Source of the DNA: Chamaelirium japonicum
Lineage: Eukaryota > Streptophyta > Magnoliopsida > Liliales > Melanthiaceae
Length of the DNA: 64,000 bases
Direction of reading: 5' to 3'
NCBI GenBank assembly: GCA_947650365.1
Contig: CANTAL010000137.1
Location: forward strand, 248,001 to 312,000
This document shows positions 51,079-58,968 of the stretch, piece after piece (within the stretch, counting starts at the first letter, position 1; each line of letters opens with the position of its first letter). The notes beneath the pieces are model-generated. The model was given only the letters and a program-made list of their open reading frames with translations. It made no database searches and was not told where the DNA came from. The position numbers were made by a program, and so were the translations under genes.

Positions 51079-52640
51079 GTGGATCTTAAGTTGGAGGAGG
51101 AAGGTTGCCTGACAACCCCCAAGAGAGCGAGTTTTCCAGTTGCCGAACCACTTCAAGAGGTCGACATTGGCGGCAGAGAAGGGCCAAGAGCTGTTAGTCT
51201 CGGGACTTCGCTAACCAAGAGCGAGGTCCTGGCCATAACCAACTTGCTCAGGGAATACCGTGACGTATTCGTATGGAGCTTCGCAGACATGCCAGGGATT
51301 GACCCGGAGGTCGCCTGTCATCGTCTGCACACCATGAAAGAGTTCCTGCCGGTCAAGCAGAAAGCTCGGCACATACCTGCTGCGAAGTCCGTTGCAGTGG
51401 CGGCGGAGATAGACAAGCTAGAGCGAGCTGGCTTCATACGCGAGGCGCACTTCCCCGAGTGGATCTCCAATATCGTGGCGGTGCCCAAGAATAGGGGAGC
51501 GGTCAGAGTGTGCATTGACTTCTCCGACCTTAATAAGGCATGCCCGAAGGACGGTTTTCCTCTTTCGAGAATAGGCGCGCTGGTCGACGCAGCTGTCGGG
51601 TTCCAGGCCCTATCCTTCATGGATGGATATTCTGGGTATAACCAGATACCTCTCCACGTCGACGATCAGGAGAAGACCGCTTTCTACTCTGGAGCGGGCT
51701 ACCAGAAGCTATACTGCTATCGAGTGATACCGTTCGGACTTAAGAACGCTGGAGCGACCTACCAAAGGTTAGTCACTCAGATGTTCAAAGATCAGATCGG
51801 CAGAAACGTCGAAGTTTACATAGACGACCTCCTAGTGAAGAGTCGGGAGAGAGAGGGGCACGTTGCCGATCTCCGCGAAACCTTCGAGATACTGAGAAAG
51901 TACCAAATGAGGCTAAACCCGGCGAAGTGCGCATTCGGGGTGACTTCTGGGAAATTCCTCGGGTACCTGGTCACCCACAAGGGGATCGAGGCCGACCCTG
52001 GGCAAATCCGAGCACTTGTCGAAATGCCTGCACCAAGAACCCGGCAGGAAGTCCAGAGGTTGAGCGGGCGAATCGCCGCGCTCAATCGGTTCATCTCCAA
52101 ATCCTCAGACAATTGCCGACCTCTTTTCGAGCTGCTACGAAAAGGAGCGAGCATTTGTTGGGATGAAAAGTGCGAGCACGCCTTTCAGAAGATCAATGAC
52201 TACCTGGTGAGCCCGCCGATCTTAGCGGCACCCAAAGAGGGCGCCGAGCTCGGCGTATACCTCGCGGTCACTGAGAATGCGGTGAGCGGGGTCCTTGTTG
52301 TGGAAGAAGCAAGGGTGGAGCGGCCTGTCTACTTTGTAAGCCACACAATGCTTCCCGCCGAGCTCCGGTATCGACCAATCGAGAAGGTCGCATTGGCCTT
52401 GGTCCTTACCGCGAGAAAGCTCCACCCCTACTTCTCGGCGCACCCTATCAAGGTCATCACAGAGCACCCTCTAAAGAGCGCGCTCTCCAGACCCTCGGTA
52501 GCCGGCAGGCTCTACCGTTGGTCCGCTGAGCTCGCCGCCTATGGTTTGGAGTATGTCCCTCGAGTCGCTGTCAAAGGACAGGCGCTTGCCGATTTCTTGG
52601 CGGACTTCCCCATAGAAGAACCGGTCCAGCACCAGGAGGA
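51079..52640 (+). pseudogene. Reverse transcriptase and first RNase H of the Tat element
   Basis: The reading frame is long and well kept. RT motifs in order: RAGFIREAHFPEWISNIV, VRVCIDFSDLNKACPKD, SFMDGYSGYNQIPL (catalytic Asp of palm motif A), YRVIPFGLKNAGATYQRL, and YIDDLLVKS at 51817-51843 (catalytic YxDD), followed by thumb-like sequence to about 52160. The Ty3-type RNase H follows at about 52240-52600, with LAVTENAVSGVLVVEE, YFVSHTMLPAELRYRPIEK and HPIKVITEHPL. The sequence relates to Tat/Retand-like RTs. Part of a decayed polyprotein. Confidence 0.92.
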
Positions 52641-52719
52641 TGAGCCAATTGAGGCACACCCTGGAAAGGCAAGGTTCTTGGATAACCAAGGCGAGCTTCC
52701 TCCAACTAAGCGTTCAGAG

Positions 52720-53151
52720 GAGGCGGGCTGGGAACTATTCGTCGATGGATCCTCCAACGCTTTGGGGGCTGGGATCGGGGTCGCACTGATCGCCCAGTCG
52801 GTACTTCTGGAGAAATCAGTCCGGCTGGATTTCGCCGGTACCAACAATGAGGCGGAATATGAGGCGCTGCTGGCTGGTCTGGAGCTCGCTCAAGAGGTAG
52901 GCGCCAAACGCTTGAATGTCTTTAGTGATTCCCAGCTAATTATTTGCCAAATCAATGGGGAGTACGCCTCCCGGTATGCACGAATGGCGGGCTATGTGGA
53001 TCTGGTGAAGCGCAAGGCCGCGGAGTTCAAAAAGATCTCCTTCGAGCAAATTCCGCGAGCCGATAATAGGCGAGCTGATGCTTTGGCAAATGCCGCCTCC
53101 CTGCTGGGAACATCAGAAGCTCGCCAGATTCTCATCGAGGTCCAAAACTAG
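52720..53151 (+). pseudogene. Second, archaeal-type RNase H (aRH) of the Tat element
   Basis: After a linker the frame continues with WELFVDGSSNALGAGIGVAL (first catalytic Asp at about 52744), NNEAEYEALLAGLELA (Glu), NVFSDSQLIICQINGEY (Asp) and ADNRRADALANAASL (Asp). That is the complete D-E-D-D set of an RNase H1 fold. A second RNase H copy between the Ty3-type RNase H and integrase is diagnostic of the Ogre/Tat/Athila branch. Confidence 0.9.
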
Positions 53152-53479
53152 TCTCGGCTCCGACTGATAGAGCCCGCTGTTAACCAAGTCTCCGCCGACG
53201 TACCACCCAGCGGGTGGACCGCCCCCATTCTTCGTTTTCTCTAGAAGGGCGAGCTTCCAGAGGATAGAGAGGAAGCCCGGCGAGTGGAGAAATGCGCTGG
53301 GCGCTACCTCGTTTGCTAGGATCGCCTTTTTCGAAGATCCTTTGGCGGGCCAAATCTCCGTTGCATCGAGAGCCCGGAGACTGAAGAAGTACTGAGTTGC
53401 ATCCACTCTGGCGAGCTGGGAAACCACGCTGGTGGGCGGTCTCTAGCTGCGAAAGTACGAAGGCAAGGATACTGGTGGC

Positions 53480-54486
53480 CCACTCTGGAGCAAGATACTT
53501 TGAAGGTCGCCCAAAGGTGCATCCAATGCCAGAAGCATGCCACCATGAATCATATGCCCACAGAGGAACTGCATCCTCTGGCGAGCCCCTGGCCGTTTCA
53601 ACAGTGAGGGTTAGATATTGTGGGACCATTCCCCGTATCAGCCCGGCAAAAGAAATTCCTCTTAGTGGCCACGGACTACTTCACCAAATGGGTGGAAGCG
53701 GTCCCGCTAGCTAAGATAGGCGAAAAGCAAGTGAAGGACTTCCTTTGGAAGAATATTTTCTGCCGGTTCGGTCTGCCTCAGGTACTTGTCACCGACAATG
53801 GTCGCCAGATCGATAATCGCTTGATCAGAAGTTTCTGTGTTGAACATGGAGTCGACCTAAGGTTCTCTTCCCCAAGGTACCCTCAGAGCAATGGGCAGGC
53901 CGAAGCAACGAATCGCGTGATCCTCGACAACCTCAAGAAAAGGCTGAAAGGAAAAAAAGGATTGTGGGAGCAGGAGCTCGATGGAGTCTTGTGGGCCTAT
54001 CGCACTACTCCACGTCGCTCAACTAACGAGTCCCCTTTCAGCCTAACTTACGGGTGCGAAGCTATGGTACCCATCGAAGTCGAGCTGCCCACTGAAAGAA
54101 GGCTCGCTGCAGAGGAGGTCGATAATGACGCTCTACTCACTGACTCCCTCGATAAGCTCGAAGAAAGACGAGAGCGCACCAATCTACACCTCACTGGATA
54201 CAGACAAGAAATGAAGCGCGCCTATGACAAAAGAGTCCGCCATCGGGCATTCAAGGCCGGCGATCTGGTGATGAGAAAGGTGTTCGCAAACACACAAGAG
54301 CCTAATGCAGGAAAGCTCGTGACGAACTGGGAAGGCCCCTACATAATACACGAAGCAGGAAGCTCGGGGGCTTACCGGTTGATGACCGCTGGAGGCGACC
54401 TGTTAGAGCGACCTTGGAACGCTCTGCACCTCGCAAGTTTTATGCCTAAGGGAATTTTTGTAAATCATCTTCTGAAGAAGTTATGA
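53480..54486 (+). pseudogene. Integrase region of the Tat element
   Basis: The zinc-binding N-terminal part is visible as AQRCIQCQKHA near 53510-53540. The catalytic core shows GPFPVSARQKKFLLVATDYF, VTDNGRQIDN near 53790, and SNGQAEATNRVILDNLKKRL near 53890, giving the D,D-35-E set with spacing typical of integrases. The C-terminal part has LVTNWEGPYII, a GPY/F-type module. It ends with FMPKGIFVNHLLKKL at 54486. It would insert the cDNA copy. The region is fossil, with interruptions on its N-terminal side. Confidence 0.88.
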
Positions 54487-54558
54487 ATGAACGATGGAGG
54501 TTTCAACAAGTTAACTAGGAAGCTCGGCGCAGACAGAGCCCGCATGATCTATAGTGTG

Positions 54559-54870
54559 CAGTCCGCCGTCGTGCGGACTTAAAGCAAGACCGGGATCCTC
54601 AGAGGCAGCCAGTGGGCGACCTTGAGCTTCCCGGGGCAGTCCGCCGTTGTGCGGACTTGAAGCAAGACCGGGATCCTCAGAGGCAGCCAGTGGGCGACCT
54701 TGAGCTTCCCGGGGCAGTCTGCCGTTGTGCAGACTTAAAGCAAGACCAGGATACTCAGAGGCAGCCAATGGGCGACCTTGAGCTTCCCGGGGAAGTCCGC
54801 TGCCTAGTGGACTCTAAACCTAACCAGGATCCTTCGCGTTCACCTGCCGTGAACGGAAGCATCCTTGCGT
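54559..54870 (+). repeat. 78-bp tandem repeat, four copies, each with a hairpin
   Basis: Copies begin at 54559, 54637, 54715 and 54793, right behind the integrase stop. Each starts with a 7-bp stem and 6-nt loop. Copies 1 and 2 have AGTCCGC with GCGGACT, copy 3 has AGTCTGC with GCAGACT, and copy 4 has AGTCCGC with GTGGACT (one G-T pair). The rest reads TTAAAGCAAGACCGGGATCC, then a GGCAGCCAGTGGGCGACC block. The period is a multiple of three, and a plus-strand frame reads a 26-residue repeat (GDLELPGAVRRCADLKQDRD...), but the stem changes argue for RNA structure. Confidence 0.85.
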
Positions 54871-55269
54871 TGGCATACCCCTCGAAGGGCGAGCCCACCG
54901 AACAGGATCATCGAGAGAAATTAATCGGGCAGGGGGCAGCTAGCACTTTTTAGTTTCCTTTAAAAATAAAAATGGTTTAAGTCTCAGAGTGTAGGGAAGT
55001 TTTTGAAGTCTTTTGGTTCGCTTAAATGTTTTCCGGGCTCAGAGACTATTGAGTTTTTGCGAGCATGCCGAGTTTTTCGTTTGCATATACTTTAAAATAA
55101 AAAGGTTGAATCGAATTAGCTGCCTCGCCCAGGGTATCACTCTCGAGATCGCTGCGAACTCCTAGAGCGGACTCATAAGTGGCACAGAGAAAGAAAGAAA
55201 CATAGAGGCGAGCTCAAAGAGAACATTTCATTCATTGTTAAAAATTACAACAAGGTTACAAAAGAGACC
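54871..55269. other. Non-coding gap between pol and the convergent antisense unit
   Basis: A short stretch with T- and A-rich parts (TTTAAAAATAAAAATGG near 54960, TTTAAAATAAAAAGG near 55091). It lies where the sense pol unit and the antisense unit converge, so 3' ends of both transcripts would be expected here. I see no ORF and no certain polyadenylation signal. Confidence 0.5.
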
Positions 55270-55806
55270 CTAAGCTGGGCCAGCCCCGTCGTCATCGCCG
55301 CGCTTCCTCTTTTTCGACCTCTCGGCCTTGTACTTCTCGATGGCATCGAGCGTGCCTTTCCGCAGGAGCTCGACGAGCTGCGCCTGGAGGCGGCTTTGCT
55401 GAGAGTGGAGGTCTTGGAGATGCGTTTCCCTCGGAGATGCGATCTCATCCCTAGAAGCCGCCACCTGACGTCGAAGCTCGGAGATTTCCTTTTGGGCGGC
55501 CTCTTCAGCTTGACGGGCCCCTTGCACATCGGATAGGGCGCGGTCGCGGGCGTCCTCAGCCGAAGCTAGCGTGGTGGTAAAGGTGGCGGCCCGCTGGCGC
55601 AGTTCATCAACCTCCGTGTTAGAGGAGGCGACCTGCTGGCGCAGCCGATCCACTTCAGCCCGCAGCTCGCCCGACCGGTCCATTTGGTGAATACGATGGA
55701 TGTGCTCGTCTACTCTCCTCTCCGAGTCATGGAGAGTGTCATCGTAGAGGGCGACAGTGTCCCTCGCGACGCCCGCGACCTCGTCGGCGAGAGCCCGGCT
55801 GACCCG
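55270..55806 (-). CDS. Antisense unit of the Tat element, C-terminal coiled-coil part
   Basis: On the minus strand this part reads RVSRALADEVAGVARDTVAL and DDTLHDSERRVDEHIHRIHQ, then LRAEVDRLRQQVASSNTEVD. Long heptad-like helices follow (EEAAQKEISELRRQVAASRD, SQQSRLQAQLVELLRKG) and a basic tail with KAERSKKRKRGDDDG. It looks like a coiled-coil region closed by a nuclear-localisation-type cluster. A candidate GT-AG intron (55889-55807 on the minus strand) separates it from an upstream piece. Extra antisense ORFs between integrase and the 3' LTR are known in Tat-lineage elements; their function is unknown. It belongs to a fossil element and is not called as a host gene. Confidence 0.6.
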   Translation of the reverse strand, partial: RVSRALADEVAGVARDTVALYDDTLHDSERRVDEHIHRIHQMDRSGELRAEVDRLRQQVASSNTEVDELRQRAATFTTTLASAEDARDRALSDVQGARQAEEAAQKEISELRRQVAASRDEIASPRETHLQDLHSQQSRLQAQLVELLRKGTLDAIEKYKAERSKKRKRGDDDGAGPA

Positions 55807-55889
55807 CTATACCTACGGAAAGGGAAAACAGTTAAGAGTTAGAAGTTAGAACAGGGATTTGGGACAAAGAAGTATGAAGGTAATCTTAC
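55807..55889 (-). other. Candidate 83-bp intron in the antisense unit
   Basis: On the minus strand a CTCGAG|GTAAGA donor (exon end 55890) is followed by a T/C-rich stretch and an acceptor ending in TATAG at 55807. Both flanks keep helical, charged protein character and phase 0. The donor fits the plant consensus well. Splicing is inferred from sequence only. Confidence 0.55.
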
Positions 55890-56069
55890 CTCGAGGAGTC
55901 GGTTGATGAGAGAGATGTAGGGAGTCCGGGCGAAGATGTTGCGTCCTAGGATCTCCCGCATTAAGAAAGGGGCGCGCTCGGGGTCGCCTGAGGAGGAGCC
56001 CGCCTGGCTCGCCTCGGTGGGAGCAGCTGGAGGGGGCGCACTGATGACAGCAGCGGCGGGCTCGGCCCC

Positions 56070-57269
56070 TTAAGCACCGGCAACCCCTTCATTGATAGGG
56101 GAAGGCACGGCGGCTCCCCTTTGCCCAGGCAAATCCGGGTCCGAGGCTTCCGAGCTGGAGCACGGAAGGTCGTCCAGGATGGCCCCCAGGTCCGGAGACC
56201 AGTAGACCAACCCGCCCAGCTCCGGGAGAGGAGGAACCTCAAGAGTGGCAGGCGCGGGCTCAGGCGCGGGCGCGCTAGGAGCCATAGGCGCGGGCTCGGG
56301 CGCGAGCGCGCTGAGAGCAGGCGCAGGCGCGGGCTCGGACACGGGCGCGTTGATAGCAGGCGCAGGCGCGGGCTCGGGCGCGGGCGCGCTGATAGCATGC
56401 GCAGGCGTGGGCTCGGGCGCGGGCGTGCTGAGGGCAGGCGCAGGCGCGAGCGCGGGCTCGGGCGCAGGCGTGCTGGCAGGCGCGGGCTCGGGCGCGGGCT
56501 CGGGCGCGGGCGCAGGCGCGGGCTCGGGCGCGGGCTCGGGGGCAGTAGGCGCGCTGGCAGCAGAGGGCGCAGGCGTGGGCGCAGGCGCGGGCGTGCTGGA
56601 AGCAGGTGCGGCCGGTGTTGGTGTCGCGCTCGGAGCAAGCGGAGGGGTTGAGCCCACCGGAGCTGGTCCCTCGAAGGGCGGGGGAGGCCCCGCAGTTGTA
56701 GCCGCGGGCTCATCTTCCGTAGCCCGCTCCTCGTCGTCTGAGCTGGAGGTCATGCTGAGATCATCGGCTGATCCCAAGCCCGCCTCCGCGAGGGCGGCCT
56801 TCCTCCGCTCCTCGAGGACCTGTTGGAAGGCTTCGCGAGCCTCCCGAACAGTGTTGTCCTCTCCCGATGGGCGGGCTGAGGGGGTCTTCTTCTTCCTCGC
56901 CTTCTTCTGCGAGGCGCCCTCTGGATTCATCACCGCAACAAACAAAGTTTTAGTCAGATCGCTTGGGAACTCGCGCATCAGCACTTCAGCCATTGGGGAC
57001 TCTACTTCCGCCATGTTGAGAAGAAGCTCGACGCACGGATCCTCGGGCTCGACGAAGGAAATGCGACGTCGCCGGGGCTCCGGGACTGGGGCCCTCGGAG
57101 AAATGACAGAAAGAGAGGTCGCCTGACCTGGGGTTGCTTCGCGGGTTGGTGGCAGCGGTGGCGCGACATCCTCCTCGTCGAGCATCTCGAGGGTGTCCTT
57201 GTCGGCGACCTGGATGGGGGAAGCCCGCTTCTTCCCCTTCTTCGCCAAGGTCCCCGCAGCAGAGGTCAC
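56070..57269 (-). CDS. Antisense unit of the Tat element, acidic and Pro/Ala-repeat part
   Basis: The minus-strand frame of about 399 codons starts MTSAAGTLAKKGKKRASPIQ. It continues with an acidic segment, a region with DPCVELLLNMAEVESPMAEV, a Lys-rich KKARKKKTPSARPSG, and an acidic SMTSSSDDEERATEDEP. The repeat part at about 56240-56640 is Pro/Ala/Glu-rich (APAPEPAPAPA with ALS or INA inserts) with an 18-residue (54-bp) period, likely disordered. The last part is GLVYWSPDLGAILDDLPCSS. No enzyme motif is visible. GC content is extreme in the repeat, and open frames on the plus strand here are shadows of it. Confidence 0.55.
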   Translation of the reverse strand: MTSAAGTLAKKGKKRASPIQVADKDTLEMLDEEDVAPPLPPTREATPGQATSLSVISPRAPVPEPRRRRISFVEPEDPCVELLLNMAEVESPMAEVLMREFPSDLTKTLFVAVMNPEGASQKKARKKKTPSARPSGEDNTVREAREAFQQVLEERRKAALAEAGLGSADDLSMTSSSDDEERATEDEPAATTAGPPPPFEGPAPVGSTPPLAPSATPTPAAPASSTPAPAPTPAPSAASAPTAPEPAPEPAPAPAPEPAPEPAPASTPAPEPALAPAPALSTPAPEPTPAHAISAPAPEPAPAPAINAPVSEPAPAPALSALAPEPAPMAPSAPAPEPAPATLEVPPLPELGGLVYWSPDLGAILDDLPCSSSEASDPDLPGQRGAAVPSPINEGVAGA

Positions 57270-58144
57270 GGCAGTAGGCCGGGAGACCGCGACTTCTTTC
57301 GCATCACCTTCTGCCGGGTGGTGATGGTTCCGGTCCGTAGATCCTTCCAGAGGAAGGAGAAGTCCAGCGGGAGGACTTTCTCGAGGGTTCGACCCCCGAG
57401 GAAGTCCAGAATCGCCTCGTCGAGCGATCTTTCACGGGCTGCGGCGATGCACTTCTTCCCCTTTGGCCGATACTCCGCGATCTCCTTGAAGACAGGGAGA
57501 GGCGGTCTGCCGGGAAGAGAGGGGACACCGGCTCGAGGACCTCGCCACTCGCCGTCGATCACGAACGGGTACGCTTTCCAGTACCGGTCTTTGTTCTCGA
57601 CGGCGGTGAACGGAAGCACCTCGCCGGAGCGGCCCGTGAGGTAGAACTGTCCACAGTCTACCTCGCCGAAGAAGGGCCCCGGTTTGAGGAACCACTTCTT
57701 TAGGAGGTAGGCTAGGGGGATCCTTACGTTTAGGGCTTCCTCGATGCGAGCAAGCCCATAGAGGATCCCCCACGAGTTTCCCGAAAGCTGGGCGGGGCAT
57801 AAGCCCACCAGTTCCAGGAGCTCGCTGGCCAGATGGTTCAGGGGCAGCCGGAGCCCTGACCATAACTGCCCCACGGAGACCACGGTCCCCGAGAGCGGCC
57901 TCCCGGAGCTCGGAAGAGGAAGAATGGCGAGCTCTTGGGGAATGCCCACCGTGGTTTGCAGGCAATCGGGGATGGGCGCACCCCCGATGACATGGAACCA
58001 AACGACGGCGGGCTCCTTCGGAGGCGCCTCTTCCCCTGAGCCCGGAGCCCGCACCGAGATGGGGGCGACATTTAGAGGCCCCTCTCGGGAGGACGCAGCA
58101 GCAGCAGCAGCAGCTGAAGAAGCAGCAGCGGCAGAGGAAGCCAT
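57266..58144 (-). CDS. Antisense unit of the Tat element, PF04195-like N-terminal part
   Basis: The frame of 292 codons starts MASSAAAASSAAAAAAASSR at 58144. The body resembles the plant 'putative gypsy type transposon' domain (PF04195): GLRLPLNHLASELLELVGLC, a QLSGNSWGILYGLARIEEAL helix, RIPLAYLLKKWFLK, then GQFYLTGRSG and KDRYWKAYPFVIDGEWRG. That family is common in plant genomes as part of Tat-like elements; no biochemical activity is established. The ATG lies about 95 bp downstream of a good TATA box (58236-58245), which supports this start. It is well preserved compared with the sense gag-pol. The domain call is from memory of family character, without a search. Confidence 0.6.
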   Translation of the reverse strand: MASSAAAASSAAAAAAASSREGPLNVAPISVRAPGSGEEAPPKEPAVVWFHVIGGAPIPDCLQTTVGIPQELAILPLPSSGRPLSGTVVSVGQLWSGLRLPLNHLASELLELVGLCPAQLSGNSWGILYGLARIEEALNVRIPLAYLLKKWFLKPGPFFGEVDCGQFYLTGRSGEVLPFTAVENKDRYWKAYPFVIDGEWRGPRAGVPSLPGRPPLPVFKEIAEYRPKGKKCIAAARERSLDEAILDFLGGRTLEKVLPLDFSFLWKDLRTGTITTRQKVMRKKSRSPGLLP

Positions 58145-58235
58145 GAGCGGGAGGGCGCTAGCAAGCTGCGAGTAGAAGGCAAAGAAGGAAGGGAGAGCTG
58201 TTTTTCACGCAGCGGTAAAAATCGCCCCCCGTCCC

Positions 58236-58245
58236 CTATTTATAG
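58236..58245 (-). promoter_or_regulatory. TATA box of the antisense unit
   Basis: The minus strand reads CTATAAATAG, an optimal plant TATA box, in CCTATAAATAGGGG context. It sits about 95 bp before the antisense ATG at 58144, leaving room for a 5' leader of about 60 nt. Two CACGTG G-boxes lie upstream (58364-58369 and 58436-58441). Confidence 0.75.
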
Positions 58246-58363
58246 GCAAGTGAGAGACAGGTGAATCGATCCGCAGTTAATGCCCAAGCGCACGCGGTGA
58301 GGCGACGTGACGGCGATCGAAGCGACAGCTCGCTTCTTTCCAATCGTCGAGCGCCATGTGGGC

Positions 58364-58445
58364 CACGTGTGGAAAAGGCTGCGCCAGCGCCGACACTGTC
58401 ATTTACTGACAAAAGAAGGGTGAATGAGGAGGAGACACGTGTCTC
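58364..58445 (-). promoter_or_regulatory. Two G-boxes upstream of the antisense TATA box
   Basis: CACGTG occurs at 58364-58369 and again inside a perfect 14-bp palindrome GAGACACGTGTCTC at 58432-58445. G-boxes bind plant bZIP and bHLH factors. They lie 120-200 bp upstream of the antisense TATA box, where proximal promoter elements are expected. The element's LTR promoter also uses a G-box next to its TATA box. Confidence 0.55.
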
Positions 58446-58553
58446 GCGCCGATCGGGGTCTCATGATGAGATTCGCTGTATCATCATTGAGCCTCGCGCC
58501 GCATTTAAGGTGAAGCGACCGTTGGAGATTTGGTGCGATACCCAAGTCACAAG
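58446..58553. other. Spacer between antisense promoter region and the 146-bp repeats
   Basis: This GC-rich element-internal sequence holds no ORF that I can support and no recognised signal. It links the antisense promoter region to the triplicated segment before the 3' LTR. Confidence 0.4.
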
Positions 58554-58968
58554 ACCGCTCGCGGCAGGTGCCCGCAGCTCGCTCGAGGCAGACCCTGACC
58601 GCATGTGACAAGCTCGCATCGGAAGGAGATCGCTCGTGGCTGACGCTCCCGGCCCGCCCAGCGTTTGAGAAATACTGGGAGTCAAAACTCTCGACGCAGA
58701 CCGCTCACGGCAGGTGCCCGCAGCTCGCTCGAGGCAGACCCTGACCGCATGTGACAAGCTCGCATCGGAAGGAGATCGCTCGTGGCTGATGCTCGTGGCC
58801 CGTCTAGCGCTTGAGAAGTACTGGCAGTCAAAGCTCTCGGCGCAGACCGCCCACGGCAGGTGCCCGCAGCTCGCTCGAGGCAGACCCTGACCGCATGTGA
58901 CAAGCTCGCATCGGAAGGAGATCGCTCGTGGCTGATGCTCATGGCCCGCCCAGCGTTTGAGAAGTACT
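58554..58968 (+). repeat. 146-bp tandem repeat, 2.8 copies, before the 3' LTR
   Basis: Copies begin at 58554, 58700 and 58846 (ACCGCTC/ACCGCCC, then GGCAGGTGCCCGCAGCTCGC). They share GACCGCATGTGACAAGCTCG, GGAAGGAGATCGCTCGTGGC, and a GCCCAGCGTTTGAGAAGTACT-like end at about 58949-58968. The third copy ends where LTR-related sequence begins. Copies differ by a few percent, so the triplication is fairly recent. Confidence 0.85.

Noticed and set aside
54612-54953. Small protein with 26-residue repeats
   Set aside because: The frame follows from the 78-bp repeat period. The other strand is also open, and paired changes in the hairpin point to structure and not coding.
56121-57126. Plus-strand Gly/Ala/Arg-rich open frames
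   Set aside because: They mirror the Pro/Ala repeat of the antisense unit. Low complexity and the shared repeat period explain their length.
57266-58144. Host gene for the PF04195-like protein
   Set aside because: It lies wholly between integrase and 3' LTR of an element with intact target duplications, where Tat elements are known to carry extra antisense ORFs.
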